From Stenogyne calaminthoides (taxonomy: Eukaryota > Streptophyta > Magnoliopsida > Lamiales > Lamiaceae): DNA of 64,000 nt. Shown here in pieces: positions 47,245 through 57,239 of this stretch (positions within the stretch are counted from its first letter, which is position 1; every line of letters starts with the position of its first letter). The position numbers and the translations under genes were made by a program. The notes under the pieces were generated by a model. It had not been told where the DNA came from. It made no database searches and was given only the letters and a program-made list of their open reading frames with translations. The stretch spans positions 13,613,554-13,677,553 of the forward strand of contig JBBCBC010000024.1 of the NCBI GenBank assembly GCA_037126765.1, given 5' to 3'.

Positions 47245-47322
47245 CTTGTAAGTCCGCCGCAAAAAGGAATTAAGTCGACAAGGAGGAAAAATAGACAAAG
47301 GTTCACACAATCAATAACTTAC
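47245..47322 (-). other. Conserved intron in the G2 antisense gene
   Basis: Read on the minus strand: GTAAGTTATT to GGACTTACAAG, 78 bases. It follows codons for W-D-T-D-R-F-N, the equivalent of D-V-D-R before the G1 intron at 32971 and the G3 intron at 58246. Confidence 0.65.
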
Positions 47323-47625
47323 TCGTTGAAACGGTCGGTGTCCCAACCTAGCCAAGAGTCATCCTCCAGGGTTGAGACCTCCCAGTCTCTTGGCCGGCCT
47401 CCCACGTCCTTTTTTGAGCTGGCTCGGAAGCCGACCCTTTGTGCTTCCTCTTGCCCTTGTCAGCGGTGGAGGGACCAGAGGGAATCGAGCTCGGGTCAGG
47501 GGCATCGGCGACAATAGCAGGGGCTTCGGCAACAACCATGTGCTTCATCTGGCTTATCACCGACTTCTTCCGGGAAGCCATGATTGCTGTGGAGAGCTAA
47601 CGGCGGTAGACGGGAATGTCGGGAT

Positions 47626-47692
47626 CTACCAAAAAAAATCAGTCGCCAAAAGTGTATAAGGGGAGGTCGAAAGCGTAAGAACAGATACTCAC
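47626..47692 (-). other. Second candidate intron in the G2 antisense gene
   Basis: Read on the minus strand: GTGAGTATCT to TTTTTTGGTAG, 67 bases with a T-rich 3' end. It corresponds in order to intron 2 of the G1 gene (32475-32573, also GTGAGT). Confidence 0.6.
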
Positions 47693-48640
47693 AAGGGATG
47701 TTCAAGTGGCGAGGATAGGTATAAAACCCGGCCTTTAACCGATCAAGCTTAGAGTTAAGGGCGTTGACGTCGCGATGACTCGGGGCAGTATCACGAACGA
47801 CCTTGAAAGCCTCTTAGAAGTCCCACTAACGAGCTACCGGCCCTTGCGAAGTCGCACGACACTATAGCCGCCGGCTTGAATGATCGGCAACATCACATAA
47901 GCAATCTCGCCGAGAGTCGGCATCCGATTCAACCCAGTACGGTTATCGAGGAAATTATGTAGCTCCAACCGTTTGGAGTGATTTGGGTGAGGCTTTGATT
48001 CTAAGTCGCCAATACATGGGAAATCGAAAATGAAGGGGGAAACGAATACCCACCTCCATTATATGTTCGTTAACCGCAATCATCCCAGGAGGTGGTTGAT
48101 CGGAACTCTCATCGGAGGTCACCCCATAGAAATGCACGTCTTGAGGCACTTTTATACACAATTGGATAAAAACATGCTGTTTTTTGATAAAAAAGGACCA
48201 GTATTTTGGGGTAGGAGGCCATGAACCGACCTCCTGTATGCACTTTTAGGTCACTTATACGGGGCCTCAGTCGAGTAAGAGTGATAGTCGAAAAGCCCGC
48301 CAGAGGGTTCGTATAATCATAATCCGTCTGCCGATGTCTTGGTGACTTGTTCCCCGCTCGCATTTAGGGGAGCGAAAGGGTACCAATTCTGAGGGAGGAA
48401 TATGAGTAATATCCCCCAACTCTCGCAAAAACTACTCATCGACGCCTCCTGTGTCCCGGACGACACGCCGGAAACCCACGGACGAAGACTCGCCTTCATG
48501 GCAGGGCGGAACTAGCGCCGGCCTATTGCCAGAGATGGGCTATAACGATGTGGTCCTCCTCCGAGGACGAAGCGACCATAGGATGAGAAGTAAATGGCAT
48601 CGAAGGATCGAAAGCCATGAGAAGGAAGAGAGTATGAAAT

Positions 48641-49060
48641 TTACCTGAATATTCTCGAAACTCGGAATTTGGCCAGAAACAAAACATTTGAAACCAGAGA
48701 TGAACGTGAGCGGTGCGAAAGGAAAAACGGTAACTGGAATGGAGCCCTAGCCCCTTTTATAGAAGAAGACGGGGGCCAAAATGCAATAAAGTCATAAGTC
48801 GAACCCCGCTTGGAGAAACGAAGTCGCGCAAGTCGCGCATGATCCACACCACCATCACCAATTGGAGAAGCCTGCGGCACATGAACTCATCTACCTACAA
48901 CATCATCATGGCGGACCCGTCAAATCGTGCATGGGTCGACGCAACGGTCTGCCTTCCCAAGGTTAACCAGGCATTTTGGGAACGCATTCCGAGGTCGACC
49001 CTCCCCAAGTTGATCAAGTTACAAGTCAAGCCCAGATCCCGATGCAGGCACGCGACCTCA
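48641..49060. other. G2 upstream region of the antisense gene
   Basis: On the minus strand this is the promoter and leader of the antisense gene. It includes TATAAAAG at 48754-48761 followed by gggctagggctccat. Chance frames on both strands have no support. Right of it the region leads into the polypurine tract. Confidence 0.5.
48754..48761 (-). promoter_or_regulatory. TATA box of the G2 antisense gene
   Basis: Minus-strand TATAAAAG, in the same relative position as TATAAAT (31154-31160) in G1: upstream of the antisense frame and close to the 3' LTR end of the element. Confidence 0.6.
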
Positions 49061-49074
49061 ACTTGAGGGGCAAT
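49061..49074 (+). other. Polypurine tract of G2
   Basis: The run acttgaggggcaat ends at the TG of the 3' LTR. G1 has a similar ggggggcaat. Confidence 0.85.
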
Positions 49075-49654
49075 TGTTGTACCATGGAATAATCCAACCC
49101 GGTGAAGCGATCAGTTAGAGCGACTTTGATAAGAATCAGGAAGCCGCGAGGCGACTTCCTCGGAGTTGAGAAGGTCGCAAAGCGACTTAGAGAGAACAGG
49201 GAGGTCGCGTGCGACCTTGGAAGAAACCACAAGTCGGAAGCGACCTCAGACAAGTATTTATAGCAAAGATATGGACAACTGGAAGTGCGGATATCGCGGG
49301 GTAAGCAAGGCAAGTGTATCAAGACTTGGAAATTGCTGGATTGACCAAGGAAACCCTAGCTCTGGCGGCTGGAAACTTAGCAAACCCACCTAAGGAAGCA
49401 CACAGAGAATTGTACCCTAATTTCTTGTCTATAAATACAACGTGTATCACTCATTGTAGGAGGATAAAATCTTAGAACTCTAGGCAGAAAATAATAATAA
49501 AATACTCCTGGCTTGGACGCCTCCAGACGTAGTCTTATTCAAAAGACGAACTGGGTAACCAAATTTGAGCATATTTCATATCTGCTATTTGTTACCTGTT
49601 TGATCCCATTTAATACTATTGAGTTGCCCTAGACATAAAATCTAGTTCACAACA
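49075..49654 (+). repeat. 3' LTR of G2
   Basis: 580 bp, TGTTGTACC to ttcacaaca. The TATA box tataaata is at 49430-49437. It is followed by the target duplication copy tctag. Confidence 0.9.
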
Positions 49655-50719
49655 TCTAGTGCGAGCAAAGTCACCCAGACAAGAAGAATGTCAAACTTGT
49701 TGAAAAATCAAGTGCCAATTTGTGTACTTGTGAACCAATGAGAAGAAGACACGCACGTACGGAACTGACAAGTGCAGGACTAGCGTTTCAGAGTATAACG
49801 GCTAGAAAGTACAAGCTTGCATGCTTTCGGCCATACCGCCCCTGAAACACGTCTCATCCACCTACAAACCTGCCTTAAATAGACCAAAATTCGAATTACT
49901 CTCCAATGGATAGTTCGATTTAGTGCCTATAAATATGGGATCAACCTTCATAGTAAGGTTACAGAAATTATACACAAGCTCAAGCTCAAGCAGATTTCCG
50001 CACGAAGAACACTCAAACGAAGATTAATTTTTTAAGTGTTCATCCCATTTTTTCTTAGCTTTGAATACTTATCCTTTAGCTTTAGGCTACCCAGATATTA
50101 GGATACTATTCCAGTTGGAACATTACAAATCTTATAACCAAACAAAAGTTAGGTTAAGTTTGTTATAGCAAGATTTCAGTCTAGGGTTTCTAGATTTCTG
50201 GGATTGGTTGAGTGAGAACTCTTGAAACATCTGTTGGTTGTACTTTGTTGGACTAACACATTAAACTAAGTCCAGTTGGTTCCCCGTGTGAAGGGAAGAG
50301 TGGACGTAGGACAAGTTATCCAAACCACTATAAATGTTGTGTGATTTATCTGTTTTACACTTACACACTACTTGTTTAAATCTGCATGCATTTACTTATT
50401 CTGGATCAGATTTGCATCAAGCTACTGATCTAATCATTAACTCTTTGTCATCTGATCAAAAACCAGATTACTAAGTATCTAATTTGAGAAATGGTTTTTC
50501 ACACAGGTTAACTTATCTTCCGCACCATCAGTTAAACTGATAGACGCCTAACTGATCTACCTTCAGGTGATCAGTAAGTTGGATATCAGTCCGTACTGAT
50601 TCAGTCGCACTCTGAACAGGCAACTTGCATATTCACACCTAATCTCACGAAAAGTTTTAGAAGTCTATTCACCCCTCCCCTCTAGACTTCTACCCTCACT
50701 AACCTGTTCGGGACCTACA
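49655..50719 (+). repeat. SIRE-A 3' LTR, right part
   Basis: It resumes after the G2 target duplication and ends gacctaca at 50719. It carries tataaatatgggatcaac at about 49929 and a leader-like region that match the isolated LTR at 9937-10623. Confidence 0.9.
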
Positions 50720-50833
50720 GTAGCCATACTTCAGCGAACCGGGTCACCAAATTTTACGTTCTCTTCCTTTTACATTCATTGTTTTTACTTTGTGAATGAT
50801 TATTAGTATGTCGGGATGATTCCGGCTATAACA
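50720..50833 (+). repeat. End part of the G3 5' LTR
   Basis: The last 114 bases of a G1-family LTR, ending ccggctataaca. The equivalent bases in G1 are the reverse complement of about 40298-40412. Confidence 0.85.
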
Positions 50834-50834
50834 A

Positions 50835-50853
50835 TTGGGCGCCGTCTGTGGGA
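50835..50853 (+). other. Primer binding site of G3
   Basis: ttgggcgccgtctgtggga follows the LTR end by two bases. It is a typical plant gypsy primer binding site with one extra g. Confidence 0.85.
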
Positions 50854-50896
50854 AATCATCTTATCAAACCCACGAATCAATAAGAACTCACAAAAA

Positions 50897-52346
50897 ATGA
50901 TGGCGCAGAACAACATCCCTATCACTGGCCTTGAGACTGACCCACGAGACGGGATGGAGGCGTCCTTATCCTCGGAATCAAGGCCTCTGAAATTTGAGGC
51001 AGCGGATGAGCAGAACTTGGCCCAGATCCTCAAAACTCCCTTGGAGATGAAAAACGCTTGGGTGTATTTGCGTAAGCGGAATCTGAACTTTGATAATGAT
51101 GATGACCAGTAGCCCATTGTCAAGGTCGCCCACCCCGGGGCGGCGACCATAGGAAAAGCCCAACTGGGAGGGCAACTCGGCCTCAACCAAGCCATCTCGG
51201 CTTCGAAGGCTAACCACCTCCCAAAAGAGGGGATGAATAGACTCTTCACATGGATAGACAACCGGAAGGGTCACGAGACATCTCGGTTTTCAATCGACTA
51301 GGGGATAATCAGCCGAACAACTCGGTCTTCAATCGTCTAGGTGGTAACTTAATGTAAAAAAGGCCAAACCCTGTAGAAGACGAGGCCAATTCCCACCCCT
51401 TAATCATGGTCAAAGCGGGCGACCACCTGGGGAGGTTCAGAACAAACCACGCATCTCAGCAATGAGTTGGCCCAGCACCAGCGACCATTGAGATGCTCGT
51501 GCAAACCAGCGAGATGCCGAGCTCATCGCCCTGAGGCAAACGTTCAGGGCCCTTCAGGAAAGAATAGATAGCCAACCTATCCCCACCGGACAGGAGACCC
51601 ATATGGTCCTCCCGTTATTGCCACTCAACGCTACCATAGCGGCAGCCCCGACTCAGGCTAAGATCAAAACCACCTCGATTGATCGATGGAACTTCCTACA
51701 CAACCATGTGTTGACTTTTCCCCCTCACTCTAAATGAGCAAGCACACAAGTGGTTTACATCCATAGCCCCTCAATCTATTAATTCTTTGCAGCCATGGCG
51801 CCCAGATCCGCAGGAAAACAGCGACTGGTAAACGTTGAGTAGGGCGAGGACGAGACAAAAAGGGCCTACTTGGAAAGATTCGACCGGCTCATCTTGGATG
51901 GGGAGTCAGTGGGCGATGAGGCCAAGATATTGGGTGTGATCGCTAGACTAAAAAAGGAAACTATCCAGTGACTTACGCGGAGTTTAGGACCCGCGCAAAC
52001 GACATCATCAACACCATGGAACTCCTTGTGGCCAGGATGGGAGAAGGGAAGAAATCAGCGCGCCCAAAGACAGGCAAGAAATCGGGGCAATACAAGACCC
52101 CTGGCAACTTCAAGTCATTCGAATACCCAGTGGCAGTCAAACTGATAGAAGCCTTTGGCATGTCCCCCGGATATATCTTTTACTCAAATCAAAGACAAGC
52201 GGCTGCTCGGAGATCCTCGGCCTATAAAGAAAAGCAACGGTAGGCAGAGCCCAGGAAAGTACTGCCACTACCATGAAATGGTCAGCCATAACACCAGCGA
52301 ATGTCGCGGCCTTTTGAAACAACTATGGAGGCTCTATGAACACTGA
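50897..52346 (+). pseudogene. gag: G3 gag remnant
   Basis: Starts at ATG 50897 or 50900 (MAQNNIPITGLETDPRDGM) as in G1 and stops at 51110. The gag domain is split over frames: GEDETKRAYLERFDRLILDG at about 51843-51902, and YAEFRTRANDIINTMELLVA with TPGNFKSFEYPVAVKLIEAF in 51968-52243. The zinc knuckle reads YCHYHEMVSHNTSEC (about 52260-52306), the C-x2-H form seen in Tat elements. Stops and frameshifts make it non-functional. Confidence 0.8.
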
Positions 52347-52471
52347 ATGTTGCATGAACACGTAAGGTGACCGCAACACAAAGACAACTGTACTCGCGAT
52401 AGTGTGCCGCCTCAGCAAAACAAGGTCGCCAGAAAACATGGAGAGCAGAAGGGTGTCGGTAGGCACCCCCC

Positions 52472-53400
52472 ATGCCAGAACACAGTGATGAAAGGATGAT
52501 CCCTACTTTGTCGCCACTCGGGGCAGTGAACGGCCTCTCCGCATCAACCTCACTATCAAAGAGACGCCAAAAGGCCGAGCTGAAGGAGATGGAAAATACG
52601 GTCCGACTATGTCTACATGTGAACGCGATAGTGCAAGAGGTCAATAGGATCCAATTAGGGGAACAATACAAGGCCAGAGTCGTCTACTCGAATGCCGATC
52701 CTCTGGTCATCTCCGCTAAGATCATGGGGGTGATGGTCAAATGACTGCTAGTCGACAGTGGGGCCTTCTGCAACATACTGTTAAAGAAAACCTTCAACGA
52801 GCTCGGCGATTACCATAGCTATCTCGAGCTGAGGAAGCATCTAGTGAGAGGTTTTGGCGACGCTGCGTTGAAGCCCCACTGGATCATCCGCTTAGCAGTA
52901 GAACTAGTTTCCTCTATAGATAGGGCTATTAGGGCCACAAAACTTTTCAATTTCATTGTAATCGACCTGCCATCAACCTTTAATGGTTTTCTTGGCAGGC
53001 CGTTCGAGCATGAATTCGAGGCTGCGTCCTCCACTTATTATTTTTATGTAAAATTCCCCACTTTAGATGGGGTGGACGACACCGTTAAGGGCGATCAACT
53101 TGATGTAAGAGGATGTTCAATTTATACCCAGTCTCATTTAAATTATAGCATGCAAAAAATCACACACGATCAAAGCAACCCAATGAAAATAAACCATGAC
53201 AAACAAATGAACGATGACCTAGAACCAAGGCTCGAACCTGAGCCAGGCAAGTTCATTATCCAAGGTACGATTGATGACCCAAGAGGTAACCAACAACGAG
53301 CAACACCGGACGAAGAACTCGAAAAAGTCAATATGGACCCAACCCGACAAAACCTGGAGGTCATAATCGGCTCAAAAATCTCATCGGAATCGAGGGGGGT
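52472..53400 (+). pseudogene. G3 aspartic protease region
   Basis: NADPLVISAKIMGVMVK ends in a tga stop at 52742-52744 immediately before LLVDSGAFCNILLKKTF, so the active-site D-S-G is still present but sits behind a stop. The frame 52844-53509 continues with NGFLGRPFEHEFEAASSTYY and the acidic linker to reverse transcriptase. Confidence 0.8.
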
Positions 53401-54700
53401 AACTGGTCGACTTCCTCAAGAAAAATTTAGATGTGTTCGCCTGGTCCCACAAGGACATGATAGGCATCGACCCCGAGGTCGCCTGTCATCGACTGAACAT
53501 CGACCCTAGCAAAAAACTAGTCGCGCAAAAAAGGAGAAAATTCAAACCCGAGAAATATGGTGCATTAGCCGAGGAGGTGAAAAAGTTGCTCGTTAAAGAA
53601 CTAATTATACAAGCCGACCAACCCCAGTGGGTGTCAAATGCCGTCCTGGTCTAGAAAGTAAATGGGACGTGGAGGCTATGCATCGACTTCACCAATTTGA
53701 ACGAGGAGTGTCCCAAAGATTTCTTCCCCATACCACATATAGACCACCTGAACGACAACACAGCCGGGCATGAAATGATGTCCTTCATGGATGCATTTGG
53801 GGGCTACCATCAAATAGCCATGTATAAACCACGATCAACAACAGACCTCACATAAAAAACATGTACTGTTGGAAGAGGATGCCATTCGGCCTCAAAAATG
53901 TCGGGGCTACATACCGGCGGTTGGTGAACCAGATGTTCGCAGAGGAAATCGGAAAACCATGGAGGTATACGTAGACGACATAGTCGTCAAGAGTTTGAAA
54001 AAAGAAGATCATCTTGCCAACCTCGCCCGAACATTTGCCATCCTGAGAAAATTCAACATGAGGCTCAACCCAAAAAATGCAACTTCGGCGTAGAATCAGG
54101 CATGTTCCTCGGCCAACTGGTCAGCAAACGAGGAATAGAGGCCAACCCAACTAAAATCAGGGCGATATTGTAGATGGGCAGCCCACGAAACCCAAAGGAA
54201 GTCTAAAAGCTCGTAGGAAGCCTGGCGGCCCTCAGCAGATTCATATCACGCATGGGAGATAGGTCAAAAATAATTTCCAGTGGACGGAGGAAGCCCAGGT
54301 AGCTTTAGACAGCATCAAGGAGTATCTCACCGACCCAAAGGTACTGGCCAAACCAGTCCCAGGGGAAAAGCTCTTCCTTCACCTGGCCGCCTCCGAAATG
54401 GCCCTAAGCTCAGTCCTGATACGAACCGAGGGGTAAAATAGCTTACATATATACTATTTGAGTCATGTCCTTAACGAGGCAGAACAAAGGTACCCTCCCC
54501 TCGAAAAACTCGCCTACGCTCTTGTGATGAGCGTGACAAAGCTACGACCGTACTTTTTCGACCACCAGGTGAAGGTGTTAACTTCGCTCCCGTTGAGAAA
54601 CACACTACATCGCCCCGACACGGCGGGGCGCTGCATGAAATGGCCAATCGAGGTCGGCCATCAAGGCAAAGGCCCTGGCCGATTTTGTTGTAGAGCTCAC
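53401..54700 (+). pseudogene. pol: G3 reverse transcriptase and RNase H
   Basis: Reverse transcriptase starts MFAWSHKDMIGIDPEVACH (53433), reads to a stop at 53652-53654 (where VLV is normally followed by a Lys codon), then RLCIDFTNLNEECPKDFFP, and after frameshifts the polymerase box METVYVDD-like segment at 53954-53985 (YVDDIVVKSLKKEDHLANLA). RNase H retains the segment that G1 lost: YYLSHVLNEAEQRYPPLEKL and ALVMSVTKLRPYFFDHQVKV (about 54450-54570). At least five stops interrupt the region. Confidence 0.82.
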
Positions 54701-55470
54701 CTTCCCAATGGCCTCACTAGATACATCAGTAGGGCCCCCTGGGAGCTCTACGTAGACGGTTCCGCCACTCAAACCCGTGTTGAGGCAGGCATAGTCCTAA
54801 CCAGAGCGGACAGACATTCCTTCCAGCGTCCATCATGTTCGACTTCCACGCCACCAATAACGAAGCGGAATAAGAGGCCCTCATTGGGGGGCTAGAGATG
54901 GCAATGGCAATGGGAGTGAAGAAAATAAAAATGCACACCGACTCACAAATGGTCACTTGTGTCGGGGGAATATGAAGCCCGATGCGATCGAATGACCGCA
55001 TACCAAGAAGCTGTCAGAAGCCTGCTCGAGAAGTTCGACCAAGTCTATGTGGAGTTGATACCCAGAAACGCGAACTCCAAAGCACACGCTTTGGCCAGGA
55101 TGGCAACATCAGAGGGACCGGCAGACACGAGAGAAGTCACCATCACAGAACTAACTTTCCCATCCACCATACACGCCCTGGTTGCCCTTACCGACCCAAT
55201 GGAGGTCGACCGTGAGGATTGGAGGACACCAATAGTTGAGTACCTAATGACAGGGCATCTACCCGATGGCAGGGTCGAAGCTCGACGACTGTAAATGAGA
55301 GTTCCCATCCACCATACACGCCCTGGTTGCCCTTACCGACCCAATGGAGGTCGACCATGAGGATTGGAGGACACCAATAGTTGAGTACCTAATGACAGGG
55401 CATCTACCAGATGGCAGGGTTGAAGCTCGACGACTGCAAATGAGAGCGGCGAGATATGTGATGGTCGACG
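54701..55470 (+). pseudogene. pol: G3 archaeal-type RNase H and linker, with internal duplication
   Basis: ELYVDGSATQTRVEAGIVL (about 54742-54800), an NNEAE block at about 54856-54870 followed by a stop, KMHTDSQMVTC, and PRNANSKAHALARMA (about 55060-55105) are the acidic-residue blocks of the second RNase H. The linker LTDPMEVDREDWRTPIVEYL occurs twice because of the tandem duplication at 55157-55446. Confidence 0.8.
55157..55446 (+). repeat. 145-bp tandem duplication inside G3 pol
   Basis: Unit one is 55157-55301 and unit two 55302-55446. Both begin ttcccatccaccatacacg and end in aaatgagag. They differ at only a few bases (for example ccgtgagg versus ccatgagg, and gactgtaaa versus gactgcaaa). 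145 is not a multiple of three, so the duplication itself shifts the frame. Confidence 0.95.
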
Positions 55471-56578
55471 ATAACTTATACAAGCGAGGCTTTAGCATCC
55501 CACTACTCAGATGTGTGACAATGGAAGAGGGGCAAGCCATCCTGAGAAAAATCCACGAAGGCATCTGCGGAAACAATACAAGAGGTCAATCCCTGGCCCA
55601 CATGGCCATCCGACAAGGATACTTTTGGCCAACACTAAAAAAGGACGCTCTCGAATACGCGAAGGCATGCCACCGATGCGGATATTCGTCCCTCGATCAA
55701 AGTATCTTCGGAAGAATTAACCAGTATTTTGAGCCTATGGCCCTTCGTAAAATGGGGAATCGACATTATCGGACACCTACCTATGGCCCCAGGGACTGTG
55801 CGATTTGCCCTCATCGACCACTTCACGAAATGGGTCGAGGCCGAAGCCCTCGCAACGATCGACCAGGACAATGTGATAAAATTCATCTGGAGAAACATCA
55901 TCTGCCATTTCGATCTCCCACACGCAATCATAACTAACAATGGAAAGGAGTTTGACGGCCTTAAGATCGACGCTTTCTTCAGAAAATGGAAAATCATAAA
56001 GTTATTCTCCACCCCCTACCACCCACAGTCCAACGGCCAATTTGAGGCGATCAACAAAATTTTCAAACACACGTTGAAAGCGCGACTTTAAGGACTAAAG
56101 GGCAAGTGGGCAAGCGAGTTGCCCGAAGTATTTTGGTCATACAGAATAACCAGCAGGACATCTATGGGAGAAACACCCTACTCCCTCACATTCGGGGTAG
56201 AGGCGGTAATCCCAGCAGAAATCCTCGTACCTAGCCACTGAACGAGCAATGGAGCCTCGAACAGCAATGACATAGCAATGGCGACTAGCTTGGACCTACT
56301 GGAAGAAAGAAGGATAGAGGCGAACATAAAATGCCAGCTACAAACGACAAGCAGAAAAATACTATAACTCAAAGGTCAAACTCTGGCAATTCAAGGAGGA
56401 CGACCTCGTCCTAAAAAAGATACTCGGAGTTCCCAAAGGAGTATTCGGCCCCACCTGGGAGGGCCCATTCAGAATATCCAAATTCCAGGCAAATGGGGCA
56501 TACAAGATCGAAGACCCGGATTGCACACCAGCCCAATAACCATGGAACGCGGCCCACCTGAAGATATACTACAAATAG
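55471..56578 (+). pseudogene. pol: G3 integrase remnant
   Basis: The zinc-binding segment IHEGICGNN with YAKACHRC lies in 55344-55690; the second His reads Asn. After a frameshift, the core frame 55729-56091 holds KWGIDIIGHLPMAPGTVRFA, TNNGKEFDGLKID and NGQFEAINKIFKHTLK. The second catalytic Asp reads Asn (TNNG versus TDNG in G1), so the core is dead. A stop occurs at 56089. The tail continues (KGKWASELPEVFWSYRITSR near 56100) to a tag at 56576-56578. Confidence 0.85.
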
Positions 56579-57088
56579 AAAATAGTTGATAGCCCGTTTG
56601 TTATCTTGTCATTTACTTTGTAACAGCTTCTTCATTCCAAGAAAAGTCTTTTATAATAAATTATGTTTGTGAAAGTCCTGTACGCTTTAGATTAAGTCAA
56701 CCAGGAATCGTCCCAAGGACGATCTGCGCAACAAAGGTCGGGTCAAAAGAGTGGTCGCCAAATGCATATGCCGACCACCTACGATAGGAAGCAACACCCG
56801 GAACACATGTCGACAAGGTTATCCATCGCTTTGGCCGCACGACCAAACAAGACGACCTTCTTAAAGACAACACCGTAACACGACTAAGCCAAAGTTTAGA
56901 CACGCCGCGTAAGATAAGACGACTAAAACATAGTTAGGATATATTGTACCATAACCAAACGACGATAAGGACATAGGCAAGACTCATAGTCAATGGTGTA
57001 TGTTCGGGGTTGCACGACCAACAATTCAAAAGCGAAGCAACAAACGTGAATGCACAGCGAGGGAGATAAAATATGAAGGCTTCATTCA
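56579..57088. other. G3 spacer between integrase and antisense gene
   Basis: Converging 3' untranslated regions; no supported gene. Parts resemble the G1 region at about 34140-34640 in opposite orientation. Confidence 0.45.
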
Positions 57089-57239
57089 TTAAATAAAGGC
57101 CCAAAGGCCGAGTACAAAAAGAGGACCCGTAGGCCACTTTACAAATTCACGCCCTGAAGGGCCACGCAAACATAAAAATGAAAAACTCAAAAGAAAGGGG
57201 TTCGCAGACACCCTGCACAAACTTTGAACAGAAGGGGAG

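Larger units (their letters stand above)
46495..48640 (-). pseudogene. Antisense extra gene of G2: Transposase_28-like domain plus coiled coil
   Basis: The gene lies on the strand opposite to G2 integrase. The N-terminal part is decayed (48499-48317). The conserved block QPPPGMIAVNEHIMEVGIRF, followed by PLH, lies near 48100-48035 and the T-P-N-G-W block follows in another frame near 47985-47965, the same order as in G1. Introns with canonical ends can be drawn at 47692-47626 (GTGAGT to TTGGTAG) and 47322-47245 (GTAAGT to TTACAAG). Between them is a Lys/Ser-rich exon (47581-47348). The frame 47141-46737 is a strong coiled coil (YLEKTSAQLEAELEELKKSQ; VEGELRAERAKVTRLEGELA). The C-terminal frame (46740-46495) has LEDMGVYLSFFANPS, matching ADYGINLSFL in G1. 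Function is unknown. Confidence 0.7.
44897..49654 (+). mobile_element. G2: internally deleted gypsy element nested in the SIRE-A LTR
   Basis: G2 begins and ends with copies of an LTR that starts TGTTGTACCATGG. The flanks are cctag (44892-44896) and tctag (49655-49659), a 5-base target duplication with one mismatch. The left LTR is cut after 192 bases and fused to integrase, so primer binding site, gag, protease, reverse transcriptase and both RNase H domains are gone. What remains is integrase, an antisense gene, a polypurine tract and the full 580-bp 3' LTR. It is related to G1 and G3 but belongs to a different LTR family. Confidence 0.9.
25393..50719 (+). mobile_element. SIRE-A: Sirevirus (Ty1/copia) with two nested gypsy insertions, 5' end in gap
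   Basis: Parts in order: gag C-terminal half with zinc knuckle, pol (protease, integrase, reverse transcriptase, RNase H), a promoter-like spacer, a third ORF of the Sirevirus envelope-like type, a polypurine tract and the 3' LTR. Two later insertions interrupt it: G1 at 30393-40823 in the last codons of pol and G2 at 44897-49654 in the 3' LTR. Removing both gives a continuous Sirevirus. Stops in every gene show it is inactive. The 5' LTR lies in or beyond the gap. Confidence 0.9.
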
